From Lachnospiraceae bacterium (lineage in GTDB: Bacteria > Bacillota > Clostridia > Lachnospirales > Lachnospiraceae), in contig SFDP01000052.1 in the NCBI GenBank assembly GCA_004558185.1, positions 1 to 20,422 of the forward strand: a stretch of 20,422 nt of DNA, read 5' to 3'. Positions 13,940-20,422 of this stretch are shown here, piece by piece (position 1 is the first letter of the stretch; the number at the start of each line of letters is the position of its first letter). The position numbers were made by a program, and so were the translations under genes. The notes under the pieces were generated by a model. It searched no databases. It was not told the DNA's origin and worked only from the letters and a program-made list of their open reading frames with translations.

Positions 13940-14797
13940 CTATCCCGAATATTGATGAAAATACTCCACCTTTTTTTCGGCTTCTGTTTCGGACAGATAG
14001 ACATAATTAAACTCCCGAATGGTTTCCCAGCCCTTTACACGAAAGCCGGACAATCCCTGCCTATTCCGTTTTACTGCTTCATAAGCAAAGGTTATTCCCA
14101 AATCCTTTTCGACCAACTCCAGCATAATCCCGAAATTACTTATGGAGGACAGGCGATCAAAGCTGTCCAGAGAAAAATTATCCTTTTCCAAAAGTTGCTC
14201 AAGAATTTTTCTGGTTCCACTCCCCTGCTCCCGTACAAACAGAGAGCAGGAAAGAATTTCCTCCACCTCCACCTGCCGATCTGCCAGTACAGAGCTTGCC
14301 GAGCAGATTCCCTGAAAGGCTTCTCTTCGGTAAAGTCTGCTTCCATAGTTTTCCCGGTTAAAATACCCTTCAATCAGTGCAAAATCCAATCTTCCCCGTT
14401 CTACCTTCTCCAATATGGTTTCTGTATTATCTATTTCTATCTGTATCTGGTGCTGTGCATTTTCTAAAAAATGGGATATATGCTTTCCCAGAACAAATTC
14501 CCCTATGGTTTTCGTTGCTCCAATGGCCAGCTCTATCTTTTCCTTCTTCTCTAAAGACCTCCACAGCTCCTTTTCCTGATAGCTCATTATCCTGGCCGTT
14601 TTCTCCAAAAGGACTGCTTTGGAGGTTTTTCTCAGCCTTCTTCCCTCATAGGAAAACAAAGAGCAACCATAATACTTCTCCAGCCATTGAATTTGTTGGG
14701 TCACTGCCGGCTGTGTGATGTGTAAAAGCTCCGCCGTCTGCCGGTAATTCATGGTTTCGCAAAGGGTCAGGAAGGTTTTGATACGGTAATCCAGCAT
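13940..14797 (-). CDS. LysR family transcriptional regulator
   Basis: A 285-residue LysR-type regulator. The winged helix-turn-helix occupies residues 1-60, with TAELLHITQPAVTQQIQWLE at about 21-40. A linker helix and a periplasmic-binding-protein-like effector domain follow (from about 88, including IGATKTIGEFVLGKHI and LVEKDLGITFAYEAV). It is divergent from the YeiH-type transporter gene, the usual arrangement for LysR proteins that control their neighbour. In enterobacteria the LysR protein YeiE neighbours and controls yeiH. The effector is unknown; sulphur compounds or amino acids are possibilities by analogy. A perfect palindrome in the shared gap (14918-14943) is a candidate operator. 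Confidence 0.92.
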   Translation of the reverse strand: MLDYRIKTFLTLCETMNYRQTAELLHITQPAVTQQIQWLEKYYGCSLFSYEGRRLRKTSKAVLLEKTARIMSYQEKELWRSLEKKEKIELAIGATKTIGEFVLGKHISHFLENAQHQIQIEIDNTETILEKVERGRLDFALIEGYFNRENYGSRLYRREAFQGICSASSVLADRQVEVEEILSCSLFVREQGSGTRKILEQLLEKDNFSLDSFDRLSSISNFGIMLELVEKDLGITFAYEAVKRNRQGLSGFRVKGWETIREFNYVYLSETEAEKKVEYFHQYSG

Positions 14798-14917
14798 AAA
14801 TAATCCCTTTCCTCTCTAATCCTTTCTATTGATAATATTTACTTATCGCTTCATCATTATTTATCATTTTATTTTATCTCTTTTTTATGGCATAATCAAG
14901 CCGTATCAGAAAAGCAA

Positions 14918-14943
14918 TAATCGGTTTCAGAATTAACCGATTA
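14918..14943. promoter_or_regulatory. Perfect palindrome, candidate LysR operator
   Basis: TAATCGGTT (14918-14926) and AACCGATTA (14935-14943) are exact inverted copies separated by 8 bp, within the gap between the divergent lysR and yeiH-like genes. A second, AT-rich dyad, GATAA-7-TTATC, lies at about 14831-14847 nearer lysR. The rest of the 307-bp gap holds two near-identical ATCAGTTTTTAA direct repeats (about 14944-14969) and repeat copy 3. Confidence 0.5.
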
Positions 14944-14977
14944 ATCAGTTTTTAAAATCAGTTTTTAAGCAAATACT

Positions 14978-15042
14978 GTAACTATTCAGAACCCCATTCG
15001 CAAAATCGCTGCTTGGCAGCTTTCCTTTTGCTCATGTGGTTA
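14978..15042. repeat. Dispersed repeat, copy 3
   Basis: It begins GTAACTATTCAGAACC (14978-14993), differing from copies 1 and 2 at one base, and ends near GTGGTTAC at about 15042, an inverted echo of the start. The interior differs from copies 1 and 2 and has its own hairpin (GCAAAA at 15000-15005 with TTTTGC at 15026-15031, and GCTGC/GCAGC inside). It lies between the palindrome and the transporter gene and overlaps that gene's likely promoter. Confidence 0.5.
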
Positions 15043-15056
15043 CTTCGCCATATAAA
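15028..15056 (+). promoter_or_regulatory. Possible promoter of the YeiH-type transporter gene
   Basis: TTGCTC (15028-15033) and TATAAA (15051-15056) are 17 nt apart, giving a start site near 15063 and a leader of about 42 nt. The weak -35 box would fit a promoter that needs the LysR activator. Confidence 0.38.
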
Positions 15057-15104
15057 TTTACCATTCTGTTTGAATGTAATATTTAGTATAAAGGAGGAAT
15101 CATC

Positions 15105-16136
15105 ATGTTAACTACTTTTCAAAAAATAATTCCCGGCTTTCTGCTTGCCATTTTTTTGGCCATAGCTGCAATAACCATTGAAAATCTGCTTCCCATCCAT
15201 CTTATAGGAGCATCCGTCATCGCCCTTTTTCTGGGCATACTGATTAATCATTTTTTTCCTCTTTCCCAAAAGGTCCGACCCGGCCTTACCTTTACTTCCA
15301 AAAAAATCCTGAAGCTGGCCATCATTCTTCTTGGTGCATCTTTAGAACTTGGCACCATTTTACGAGTAGGCCGTCTGTCTTTAACGGTTATGCTGTTCAC
15401 CCTGCTGACCTGCTTTGGTGGCGGATATTTTATCGGAAGGGCACTGGGACTGAACTGGAAGCTGTCCAATCTGATTTCTGCCGGAACCGGTATCTGCGGC
15501 GGCTCTGCCATTGCCGCCATTGCTCCTGCCATTGATGCCACCGATAACGATATTGCCTATGCCATGTCTGCTACCTTTCTCTTTGATATGGCAATGATCC
15601 TTCTTTTCCCCTTCATGGGAAGAGCCATGGGATTAAGTGATATGGCTTACGGGCTTTGGTCCGGTACTGCCATCAATGATACCTCCAGCGTAGTGGCTGC
15701 AGGATATGCTTTTTCTGAAGTCGCCGGAGATTTTGCCACTATGGTGAAGCTGACCAGAACCTTAAGTATCATTCCGGCGGTCATTATTTTTGCCCTGATT
15801 GAGGTGAATTTGAAGAAAAAAGCTGCTCTGACCCAGGGTAAAGATTCTGCTCATCGTTCCCCTATTCCCTTTCTGTCCCTTTTTCCCTGGTTTATTCTGG
15901 GCTTCTTGCTGCTTGCCCTGATCAACAGCTTTGGTCTGATCCCTGTTCAGGCCTCTCAACTTACCAAAACTGCCAGTAAGTTCTTTATGGTTGCCTCTCT
16001 GGCTGCCATCGGTCTAGGCACCGGTCTGGGAGAAATGCGTAAATCCGGTGTGCGGCCGATGATTCATGGCTTTATCATCTCTGCACTGGTAGTAATTGTA
16101 GCCATACTGGTGGAATGGTGCATGGGTCTGGTCTGA
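15105..16136 (+). CDS. YeiH-type putative sulfate exporter family protein
   Basis: A 343-residue polytopic membrane protein of the YeiH/UPF0324 family (PF03601), with about ten hydrophobic helices. Family motifs are evident: ALFLGILINHFFPL near residue 40, the ILKLAIILLGASL helix near 68, AGTGICGGSAIAAIAPAI near 126-143, the LWSGTAINDTSSVVAAG segment near 184-200, and the final MVASLAAIGLGTG region near 297-309. Members are annotated as putative sulfate exporters, but transport has seldom been shown directly and the substrate here is unknown. AAAGGAGG lies 7-8 nt before the ATG. It is divergent from lysR, which probably regulates it, and ends at its own small terminator before dpaA. Confidence 0.9.
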   Translation: MLTTFQKIIPGFLLAIFLAIAAITIENLLPIHLIGASVIALFLGILINHFFPLSQKVRPGLTFTSKKILKLAIILLGASLELGTILRVGRLSLTVMLFTLLTCFGGGYFIGRALGLNWKLSNLISAGTGICGGSAIAAIAPAIDATDNDIAYAMSATFLFDMAMILLFPFMGRAMGLSDMAYGLWSGTAINDTSSVVAAGYAFSEVAGDFATMVKLTRTLSIIPAVIIFALIEVNLKKKAALTQGKDSAHRSPIPFLSLFPWFILGFLLLALINSFGLIPVQASQLTKTASKFFMVASLAAIGLGTGLGEMRKSGVRPMIHGFIISALVVIVAILVEWCMGLV

Positions 16137-16151
16137 TTGACAGAAAGCCAT

Positions 16152-16172
16152 AAAGGGAACCTTCCCTGTTTT
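16152..16172 (+). terminator. Short intrinsic terminator after the YeiH-type gene
   Basis: AGGGA (16154-16158) and TCCCT (16163-16167) form a 5-bp stem with a 4-nt loop, flanked by AA on the left and GTTTT on the right. The short stem makes it a weak terminator. Confidence 0.42.
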
Positions 16173-16176
16173 AATC

Positions 16177-16203
16177 ACACATCTTTTCCTTTTGCATACC
16201 ATA
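16177..16203 (+). promoter_or_regulatory. Sigma-K-like mother-cell promoter of dpaA
   Basis: CATACCATA at 16195-16203 matches the sigma-K -10 pattern CATAnnnTA exactly, with an AC pair 16 nt upstream (16177-16178) as in the -35 pattern. The predicted start site, near 16210, leaves about 21 nt to the ATG, with AGGAG in between. A second overlapping match, CATAGAGTA, begins at 16200. Sigma-K control is established for the Bacillus homologue and is inferred here. Confidence 0.5.
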
Positions 16204-16230
16204 GAGTAACTGACCTTTCAGGAGTTTTCC

Positions 16231-17118
16231 ATGCAAGAGAAACTTTATGATTATGCCGTCATCGGCGGAGATATGCGGCAGGTATACCTGACAGAAGAGC
16301 TGGCAGACCCATCTCGCAGAATCTGCTATTATGCCCTTTCTGCCTCCCCCAAGGAAGGACATTGTTCTCCCACAGCTTACCTCACGAATGCTGCCACACT
16401 GCAGGAGGCCTGCAATGTGTCCTCTCAGCTTATTTGTCCCATTCCTCTCTCCACAGACGGCACACATCTCAATCAAAGGGTACTGACTGATGGACTTACC
16501 CTCCAGCAGCTTCTTGACGAGCTTCATGCAGGTCAGCTTTTTTTTGCCGGAGCTATTCCCCCTGCCTTTAGGGATGAGGCAGAAAAGAAGGGGGTGAAGG
16601 TTTATGATCTGATGGAGGTTCCCTCCCTCTCTTACTTTAATACCCTGGCAACCGCCGAAGGTGCAATCTGTGAGGCCATCTCCATGAGCCCTATAAACCT
16701 GCATAAAAGCCGCTGTCTTATACTGGGCTACGGAAAGTGCGGCAGTACCCTTGCCCATTATCTAAAGGGAATGTCCTGCTATCTGGATATTATTACCAGA
16801 GACCCTCTGGAGCAGTCACAGGCCGCATTAACAGCAGTCCATGTAGATGGGATAGAGGCTTTGGAAAATCGGGTTATGGACTATGATTTCATTTTCAACA
16901 CCATTCCCGCCCTTGTGCTGACTGCCCCACTTCTGAAAAAAATGAAGCCACAGGTTACTATCATTGACATTGCTTCTGCTCCCGGCGGTGTGGATTTTGC
17001 TGCTGCCAGTGAGCTGAACCTGTGTGCCCGATTAGCCCCAGGTCTTCCGGGAAAATATGCGCCTGCCTCTTCTGCCCGTGCAATCAAAGAAACTATTGAA
17101 ATTATGCTAAAGGAGTAA
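16231..17118 (+). CDS. dpaA: Dipicolinate synthase subunit A
   Basis: A 295-residue protein matching DpaA (SpoVFA). With DpaB it converts dihydrodipicolinate, drawn from the lysine pathway, to dipicolinate in the mother cell late in sporulation; the product fills the spore core as a calcium chelate. The N-terminal part begins YDYAVIGGDMRQVYL, the typical start of the family, and the NAD(P)-binding loop GYGKCG is at 166-171 within LILGYGKCGSTLAHYLKGM. The C-terminal part has FIFNTIPALVL and IDIASAPGGVDF, then the conserved LAPGLPGKYAPASSA stretch. CAGGAG precedes the ATG. It is followed immediately by dpaB. Many Clostridia lack dpaAB and use an EtfA-type enzyme; this organism has the Bacillus-like route. 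Confidence 0.95.
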   Translation: MQEKLYDYAVIGGDMRQVYLTEELADPSRRICYYALSASPKEGHCSPTAYLTNAATLQEACNVSSQLICPIPLSTDGTHLNQRVLTDGLTLQQLLDELHAGQLFFAGAIPPAFRDEAEKKGVKVYDLMEVPSLSYFNTLATAEGAICEAISMSPINLHKSRCLILGYGKCGSTLAHYLKGMSCYLDIITRDPLEQSQAALTAVHVDGIEALENRVMDYDFIFNTIPALVLTAPLLKKMKPQVTIIDIASAPGGVDFAAASELNLCARLAPGLPGKYAPASSARAIKETIEIMLKE

Positions 17119-17123
17119 TGCGA

Positions 17124-17708
17124 ATGTCTCTAACAGGAAAGCGTATCGGTATAGCCTTTACAGGCTCTTTTTGCACTTATGAAAAAGGGTTTCATGAACT
17201 GGAAAAACTGTCAGATGAGGGAGCCATTATTCAGCCTATTTTCTCCACTATAGCTGCCAGCAGCAACAATCGCTTTGGGAAAGCAGAGGACTTTTTAAAC
17301 AGGGCGAAAGAAATTACCGGACAGACACCCATCCATACCATTGAAGGAGCAGAACCTATAGGGCCTAAAAAGCTTTTGGATATTCTGGTTATTCTGCCCT
17401 GCACCGGCAATACTCTTGCCAAACTTGCCAATGGAATTACAGACAGTCCCGTACTGATGGCCGCCAAGGCGCATCTTCGCAATAATCGCCCTTTATTGAT
17501 TTCTCTTTCCACCAATGACGCATTGGGCATGAATATGAAAAACATCGGTCTATTGATGAATGCCAAAAATATTTATTTCATTCCCTTTGGTCAGGATGAT
17601 CCGGAGGGCAAACCAAATTCTTTGATTTCCTCTACCGGACTTCTTATTCCCTCTTTGGAAGCGGCTTTGGAGGGCCGCCAGCTACAGCCTGTACTCTGTA
17701 AGGAATAG
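17124..17708 (+). CDS. dpaB: Dipicolinate synthase subunit B
   Basis: A 194-residue flavoprotein-fold protein, DpaB (SpoVFB), partner of DpaA. The start GKRIGIAFTGSFCTYEK, the FSTIAASSNNRFG segment near 44-56, the glycine-rich LPCTGNTLAKLANGITDSPV near 92-111 and the LLISLSTNDALG loop are typical. It belongs to the same broad fold as the CoaC half of CoaBC. I chose the ATG at 17124 because AAGGAG (17110-17115) is 8 nt upstream of it; an in-frame ATG at 17118 overlaps the dpaA stop and lies only 2 nt from the ribosome site, too close. The short spacing implies cotranscription and translational coupling with dpaA. Confidence 0.94.
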   Translation: MSLTGKRIGIAFTGSFCTYEKGFHELEKLSDEGAIIQPIFSTIAASSNNRFGKAEDFLNRAKEITGQTPIHTIEGAEPIGPKKLLDILVILPCTGNTLAKLANGITDSPVLMAAKAHLRNNRPLLISLSTNDALGMNMKNIGLLMNAKNIYFIPFGQDDPEGKPNSLISSTGLLIPSLEAALEGRQLQPVLCKE

Positions 17709-17715
17709 GAATACC

Positions 17716-17780
17716 GGGAAAGATGCTGAGTTAAGCTCCCCTCTTTCCCTTTCAGACTATGCGTACTGCTAATGCAGTAA
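17716..17780 (+). terminator. Possible terminator after dpaB, and a small hairpin before asnB
   Basis: GGGAAAGA (17716-17723) pairs with TCTTTCCC (17742-17749) around an 18-nt loop, followed by TTTCAG, a poor T-tract, so termination may be partial. A second, compact hairpin (TACTGC 17764-17769 with GCAGTA 17774-17779, loop TAAT) ends 4 nt before the asnB ribosome site. I see no convincing sigma-A promoter for asnB in this 85-nt gap, so asnB may be read partly from the dpa promoter. Confidence 0.35.
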
Positions 17781-17793
17781 AATGGAGGTAAAT

Positions 17794-19644
17794 ATGTGTG
17801 GAATTGCCGGTTTCTATCACCCTTACGGGGACTATACCACAGAGATGCAAAGATGGAAGGATATTCTGTCTGATATGAATCGGGTACTAAAGCACCGGGG
17901 GCCGGATGACGAGGGGACTTTTTTAAGTCCTCTCTGCGGTCTTGCTCATGTACGCTTAAAAATTATTGATCTGCTGACCGGGCACCAGCCTATGATCAAA
18001 AAGGAGCCGGGGCGGGAATGTGCCATTATCTTCAATGGGGAAATCTACAACATGAAGGAACTGAAAGAGGAACTCCTGACTGAAGGGACAGATTTTTCCA
18101 CTGCCAGTGATACGGAAGTAATTTTGGCCGGCTATATGCGTCATGGCACAAATTATGTGGAAAAGCTGAACGGTATCTTCGCCATTGCCTTATGGGATTC
18201 TGCCAGTGGAGAAATCCATCTTTTCCGTGACAGACTGGGAGTAAAACCATTGTTCTATATCCTCCGGGAGGACACCCTGGTCTTTTCCTCAGAATTAAAG
18301 GGGCTATTTACTTACCCTGGAGTTGAGCCCATACTGGATCAGAATGGACTATGTGAAATTTTTGCTCTGGGACCTGCCAAAAGCTATGGAAAAGGGGTAT
18401 TTAAGAATGTTCAGGAGCTTCTCCCCGGCCATTCCCTCTCTTATGGCCCAGGTGGCCTGAAAACCCGGGCCTACTGGAGGTTGGAAAGCTGTCCTCATGA
18501 GGATTCCTTCCCGGAAACGGTGGAGAAAACCGCCTGGCTTTTGGAAGATGCCGTTACGAAGCAGATGCTTTCCGATATCCCCATCAGTACCTTTCTTTCC
18601 GGTGGTGTAGACAGCAGTCTGATTACGGCAATCTGTGCCAATAAGCTAAAAAAAGAAGGAAAACTCTTAAATACCTTCTCCTTTGACTTCATAAACAATC
18701 ATCAATATTTTCAGGCTAATTCCTTCCAGCCCAGTGAAGACCGCCCCTATGTGGAGCAGATGGTAGCTTTTTCCCATACCAACCATCTGTTTTTAGAGTG
18801 CAGTAACGAGCAGCAGCTAAACTATTTATATAAAGCGGTAGAGGCAAGGGATCTGCCCTGCATGGCAGATGTGGAATCCTCCATGCTGTACTTTTGTGAG
18901 CAGGTAAAGCAGTATAATACCGTAACTCTTACAGGAGAATGCGCAGATGAGATTTTCGGGGGCTATCCCTGGTTTCACAGTGAAAAGGCTTTTCAAACAG
19001 CAGCCTTTCCCTGGTCTGTAGACATGGACTTTCGAAGCGCTCTTCTGACACAGGATCTCCAGGCAAGTCTTCCTTTGGAAGAGTATGCCCACGCTGCCTA
19101 TGAAAAAACTATTAGAGAAACTCCCCTTCTGCCCGGAGAATCTCCCACAGAAAAACGCAGACGGGAAATTGCCTGGCTGAATCTGCGCTGGTTCATGGTC
19201 ACGCTGTTGGACAGAATGGACAGAACCAGTATGTACAATGGTCTGGAGGCCAGAGTTCCCTTTGCGGATCACCGCATTGTGGAATATGTCTTTAATGTTC
19301 CCTGGGAAATGAAATGCCCTAATGGAATCGTGAAAGGTTTGCTGCGCCATGCCGGTGAAAAACACCTGCCAAAAGACATTCTATGGCGGCGAAAAAGTCC
19401 CTATCCCAAGACCTATGACCCTGCCTATGAGACGCTTCTTGGCAGTCGCTTAAGAGAGGTTATTGCCACTCCCAATGCTCCCATCCGCACTCTTCTGGAT
19501 ACCCAAAAGGTTCATGCCTTTCTGGACAGTCCTTCCGATTATGGCAGGCCATGGTACGGACAATTGATGGCAGGCCCACAGATGATTGCCTATCTGCTTC
19601 AGATCAACTATTGGCTGGAAAAATACAGGATTCGACTGGTATAA
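17794..19644 (+). CDS. asnB: Glutamine-hydrolysing asparagine synthetase
   Basis: A 616-residue class II asparagine synthetase that makes asparagine from aspartate, ATP and glutamine-derived ammonia. The start is fixed at 17794: GGAGG lies 5 nt upstream, and the protein begins MCGIAGF, so after Met removal Cys becomes the N-terminal nucleophile of the glutaminase domain. An in-frame ATG at 17782 would add four residues and bury that Cys. The glutaminase domain shows LKHRGPDDEG, FNGEIYN and FRDRLGVKPLFY. The synthetase domain has the ATP pyrophosphatase loop SGGVDSS at 269-275, TGECADEIFGGYPW and RMDRTSMYNGLEARVPFAD. The gene follows dpaB after 85 nt and ends at a good terminator. Bacillus has a sporulation-specific paralogue (AsnO), so a sporulation role is possible but unproven. 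Confidence 0.95.
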   Translation: MCGIAGFYHPYGDYTTEMQRWKDILSDMNRVLKHRGPDDEGTFLSPLCGLAHVRLKIIDLLTGHQPMIKKEPGRECAIIFNGEIYNMKELKEELLTEGTDFSTASDTEVILAGYMRHGTNYVEKLNGIFAIALWDSASGEIHLFRDRLGVKPLFYILREDTLVFSSELKGLFTYPGVEPILDQNGLCEIFALGPAKSYGKGVFKNVQELLPGHSLSYGPGGLKTRAYWRLESCPHEDSFPETVEKTAWLLEDAVTKQMLSDIPISTFLSGGVDSSLITAICANKLKKEGKLLNTFSFDFINNHQYFQANSFQPSEDRPYVEQMVAFSHTNHLFLECSNEQQLNYLYKAVEARDLPCMADVESSMLYFCEQVKQYNTVTLTGECADEIFGGYPWFHSEKAFQTAAFPWSVDMDFRSALLTQDLQASLPLEEYAHAAYEKTIRETPLLPGESPTEKRRREIAWLNLRWFMVTLLDRMDRTSMYNGLEARVPFADHRIVEYVFNVPWEMKCPNGIVKGLLRHAGEKHLPKDILWRRKSPYPKTYDPAYETLLGSRLREVIATPNAPIRTLLDTQKVHAFLDSPSDYGRPWYGQLMAGPQMIAYLLQINYWLEKYRIRLV

Positions 19645-19652
19645 AACGATAA

Positions 19653-19712
19653 AGGTTCCCTAAAGGAATGGTTATTACCCATTTCTCTCAGGGAACCCCT
19701 GTTTTGCTTTAA
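19653..19712 (+). terminator. Terminator after asnB
   Basis: GGTTCCCT (19654-19661) pairs exactly with AGGGAACC (19690-19697) around a 28-nt loop that can pair partly within itself. A CCTGTTTTGCTTT tail follows. It lies 9 nt past the asnB stop. Confidence 0.68.
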
Positions 19713-19948
19713 TATTTCGCAGACGTCATCCCGTCGTCAGCTTTACTTTTCAGCATTTCTGTGATATGTTTTTACTATTTATACTATCTCTTAATTGCTC
19801 TCTATATCCGGCAAAGGATTCTGAATCATATATTGCTGTTAGGTTATTCTTTTTGTATTCTGATAACCATTCTGGTTCTTCTTTTTTCAGGTTATCTTTT
19901 TTCTTTTTGTGAAAATTTTCAGTCGGTTAATACCAATTTTTAATTCTT
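19713..19948. other. AT-rich stretch without a convincing gene
   Basis: The only open frame, 60 codons from a GTG at 19761, codes for a hydrophobic peptide but has no ribosome site and an unremarkable T-rich composition. I see no promoter or RNA structure that I would defend. It probably represents decayed sequence between asnB and the sialidase remnant. Confidence 0.4.
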
Positions 19949-20422
19949 TTAAGGCACTCTTTTTCTAAGCGGTTTTCTGCTCCCTTTTATCCATCGAATC
20001 GTTCCATCCGGATTGCTATCATAGGAGAATACGTTAATATATCTTCCGGGATTGTTGGCATTCCGGCTGCTGATCAGAACATCGCCGTTGGGAAGCTCTT
20101 CCATTTTTGCTTCATCCGCTTTATTATTGTTATCTGTCTTTTCGATAACTGAGGTTCCTCCCAGGACATCCCATGTAATCCCAAAGTCATCCGAGTAAAG
20201 AACATAATTTATATTGTTAATGGTATTCCCGTTACAGGCAAGTATCGCTGAATAAATTCGATAATGGGTACCTACCTTAACATATCTGGATTGCATAATC
20301 CTTCCCGAGGTAAGGCTTCCAGCTGCTTCTCATACTCAGAGCATTTGGCAGCGGTAGCCTCCAGGTGAATGGTGCCGTCTTTATGTACGGGCAGCAGGAT
20401 TTCCAGCTGCTTTTTCAAAGTG
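19949..20422 (-). pseudogene. Broken sialidase (neuraminidase) fragment
   Basis: The open part (20337-19949) encodes a piece of an exo-alpha-sialidase beta-propeller: LTSGRIMQSRYVKVG, then YRIYSAI, the Asp box YSDDFGITW (S-x-D-x-G-x-T-W), and DEAKMEELPNGDVLISSRN followed by GRYINVFSYD, an arrangement typical of Bacteroides-type NanH enzymes. Homology is already evident before the first ATG (20296), yet that frame is closed by a TGA at 20340-20338. Upstream, to the window edge, the open frame is a different one (starting TLKKQLEILLPVHKDG), so either a frameshift near 20325 split the gene or an unrelated gene ends here. The 3' end also diverges after about 20000 and stops well short of a full sialidase. 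Intact enzymes release terminal sialic acid from mucin and other glycans; this copy should be inactive. Confidence 0.7.

Noticed and set aside
13907..14467. 186-codon plus-strand frame antisense to lysR
   Set aside because: It mirrors the LysR coding sequence, has no ribosome site, and the minus-strand protein is a clear full-length family member.
17709..17793. T-box or other amino-acid riboswitch before asnB
   Set aside because: The gap is only 85 nt and has neither the T-box sequence nor the multi-stem layout; only simple hairpins are present.
19761..19943. 60-codon hydrophobic frame from a GTG
   Set aside because: It has no ribosome site and no homology I recognise; T-rich DNA readily produces such hydrophobic frames.
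1..20422. CRISPR arrays, tRNA or rRNA genes
   Set aside because: I looked for regularly spaced repeats, tRNA-like arms with TTCGA loops and rRNA-like stretches and saw none.

Overview
The window looks like chromosomal DNA of an endospore-forming, motile member of the Clostridia, most likely Lachnospiraceae. The grounds are dipicolinate synthase genes (dpaA/dpaB), a Spo0A-type effector domain, a flagellin, AGGAGG-type ribosome sites, sigma-A promoters close to TTGACA-17-TATAAT, and protein sequences of clostridial character. The assignment is inferred from gene content and was not tested by a search.

Layout. (1) 1-721 has almost no protein-coding sequence. It holds the first codons of a minus-strand gene running off the left edge, a strongly structured and probably pseudoknotted RNA candidate (about 110-298) with its own minus-strand promoter, a dispersed repeat, and a perfect consensus plus-strand promoter. 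(2) 722-3906, plus strand: a small zinc-ribbon protein, then a flagellin whose variable region is replaced by an HExxH metalloprotease (flagellinolysin type), a strong terminator, and a membrane-anchored DUF218/YdcF-like protein. (3) 4020-7842, minus strand: a tight four-gene operon of a MORN-repeat membrane protein, a cytidylate-kinase-like protein, an NdpA/YejK-type nucleoid-associated protein and a DUF2974 (Mbeg1-like) alpha/beta hydrolase. Its probable leader contains a 100-nt hairpin. (4) 8211-13829, minus strand: coaBC, an ECF transporter S component (probably PanT), coaX and a TraX-family protein, then, from separate promoters, a receiver-less Spo0A-like regulator and glgA. (5) 13940-16136: a LysR-type regulator divergent from a YeiH-type transporter, with a perfect palindrome between them. 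(6) 16231-19644, plus strand: dpaA-dpaB behind a sigma-K-like promoter, then a glutamine-dependent asparagine synthetase. (7) 19645-20422: a terminator, a non-coding AT-rich stretch and a broken sialidase fragment on the minus strand.

How the genes work together. PanT, CoaX and CoaBC form a pantothenate uptake and conversion module: import, phosphorylation, then conversion to 4'-phosphopantetheine. DpaA and DpaB make the spore-core solute dipicolinate, and the upstream promoter fits late mother-cell expression. The short Spo0A-like protein keeps the DNA-binding domain but has no phosphorylatable receiver, so it may occupy 0A boxes independently of the phosphorelay. The flagellin-protease would decorate the flagellar filament with peptidase activity. 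The four-gene minus-strand operon is the least understood unit and, with the structured element at the left edge, the best place to look for something new.
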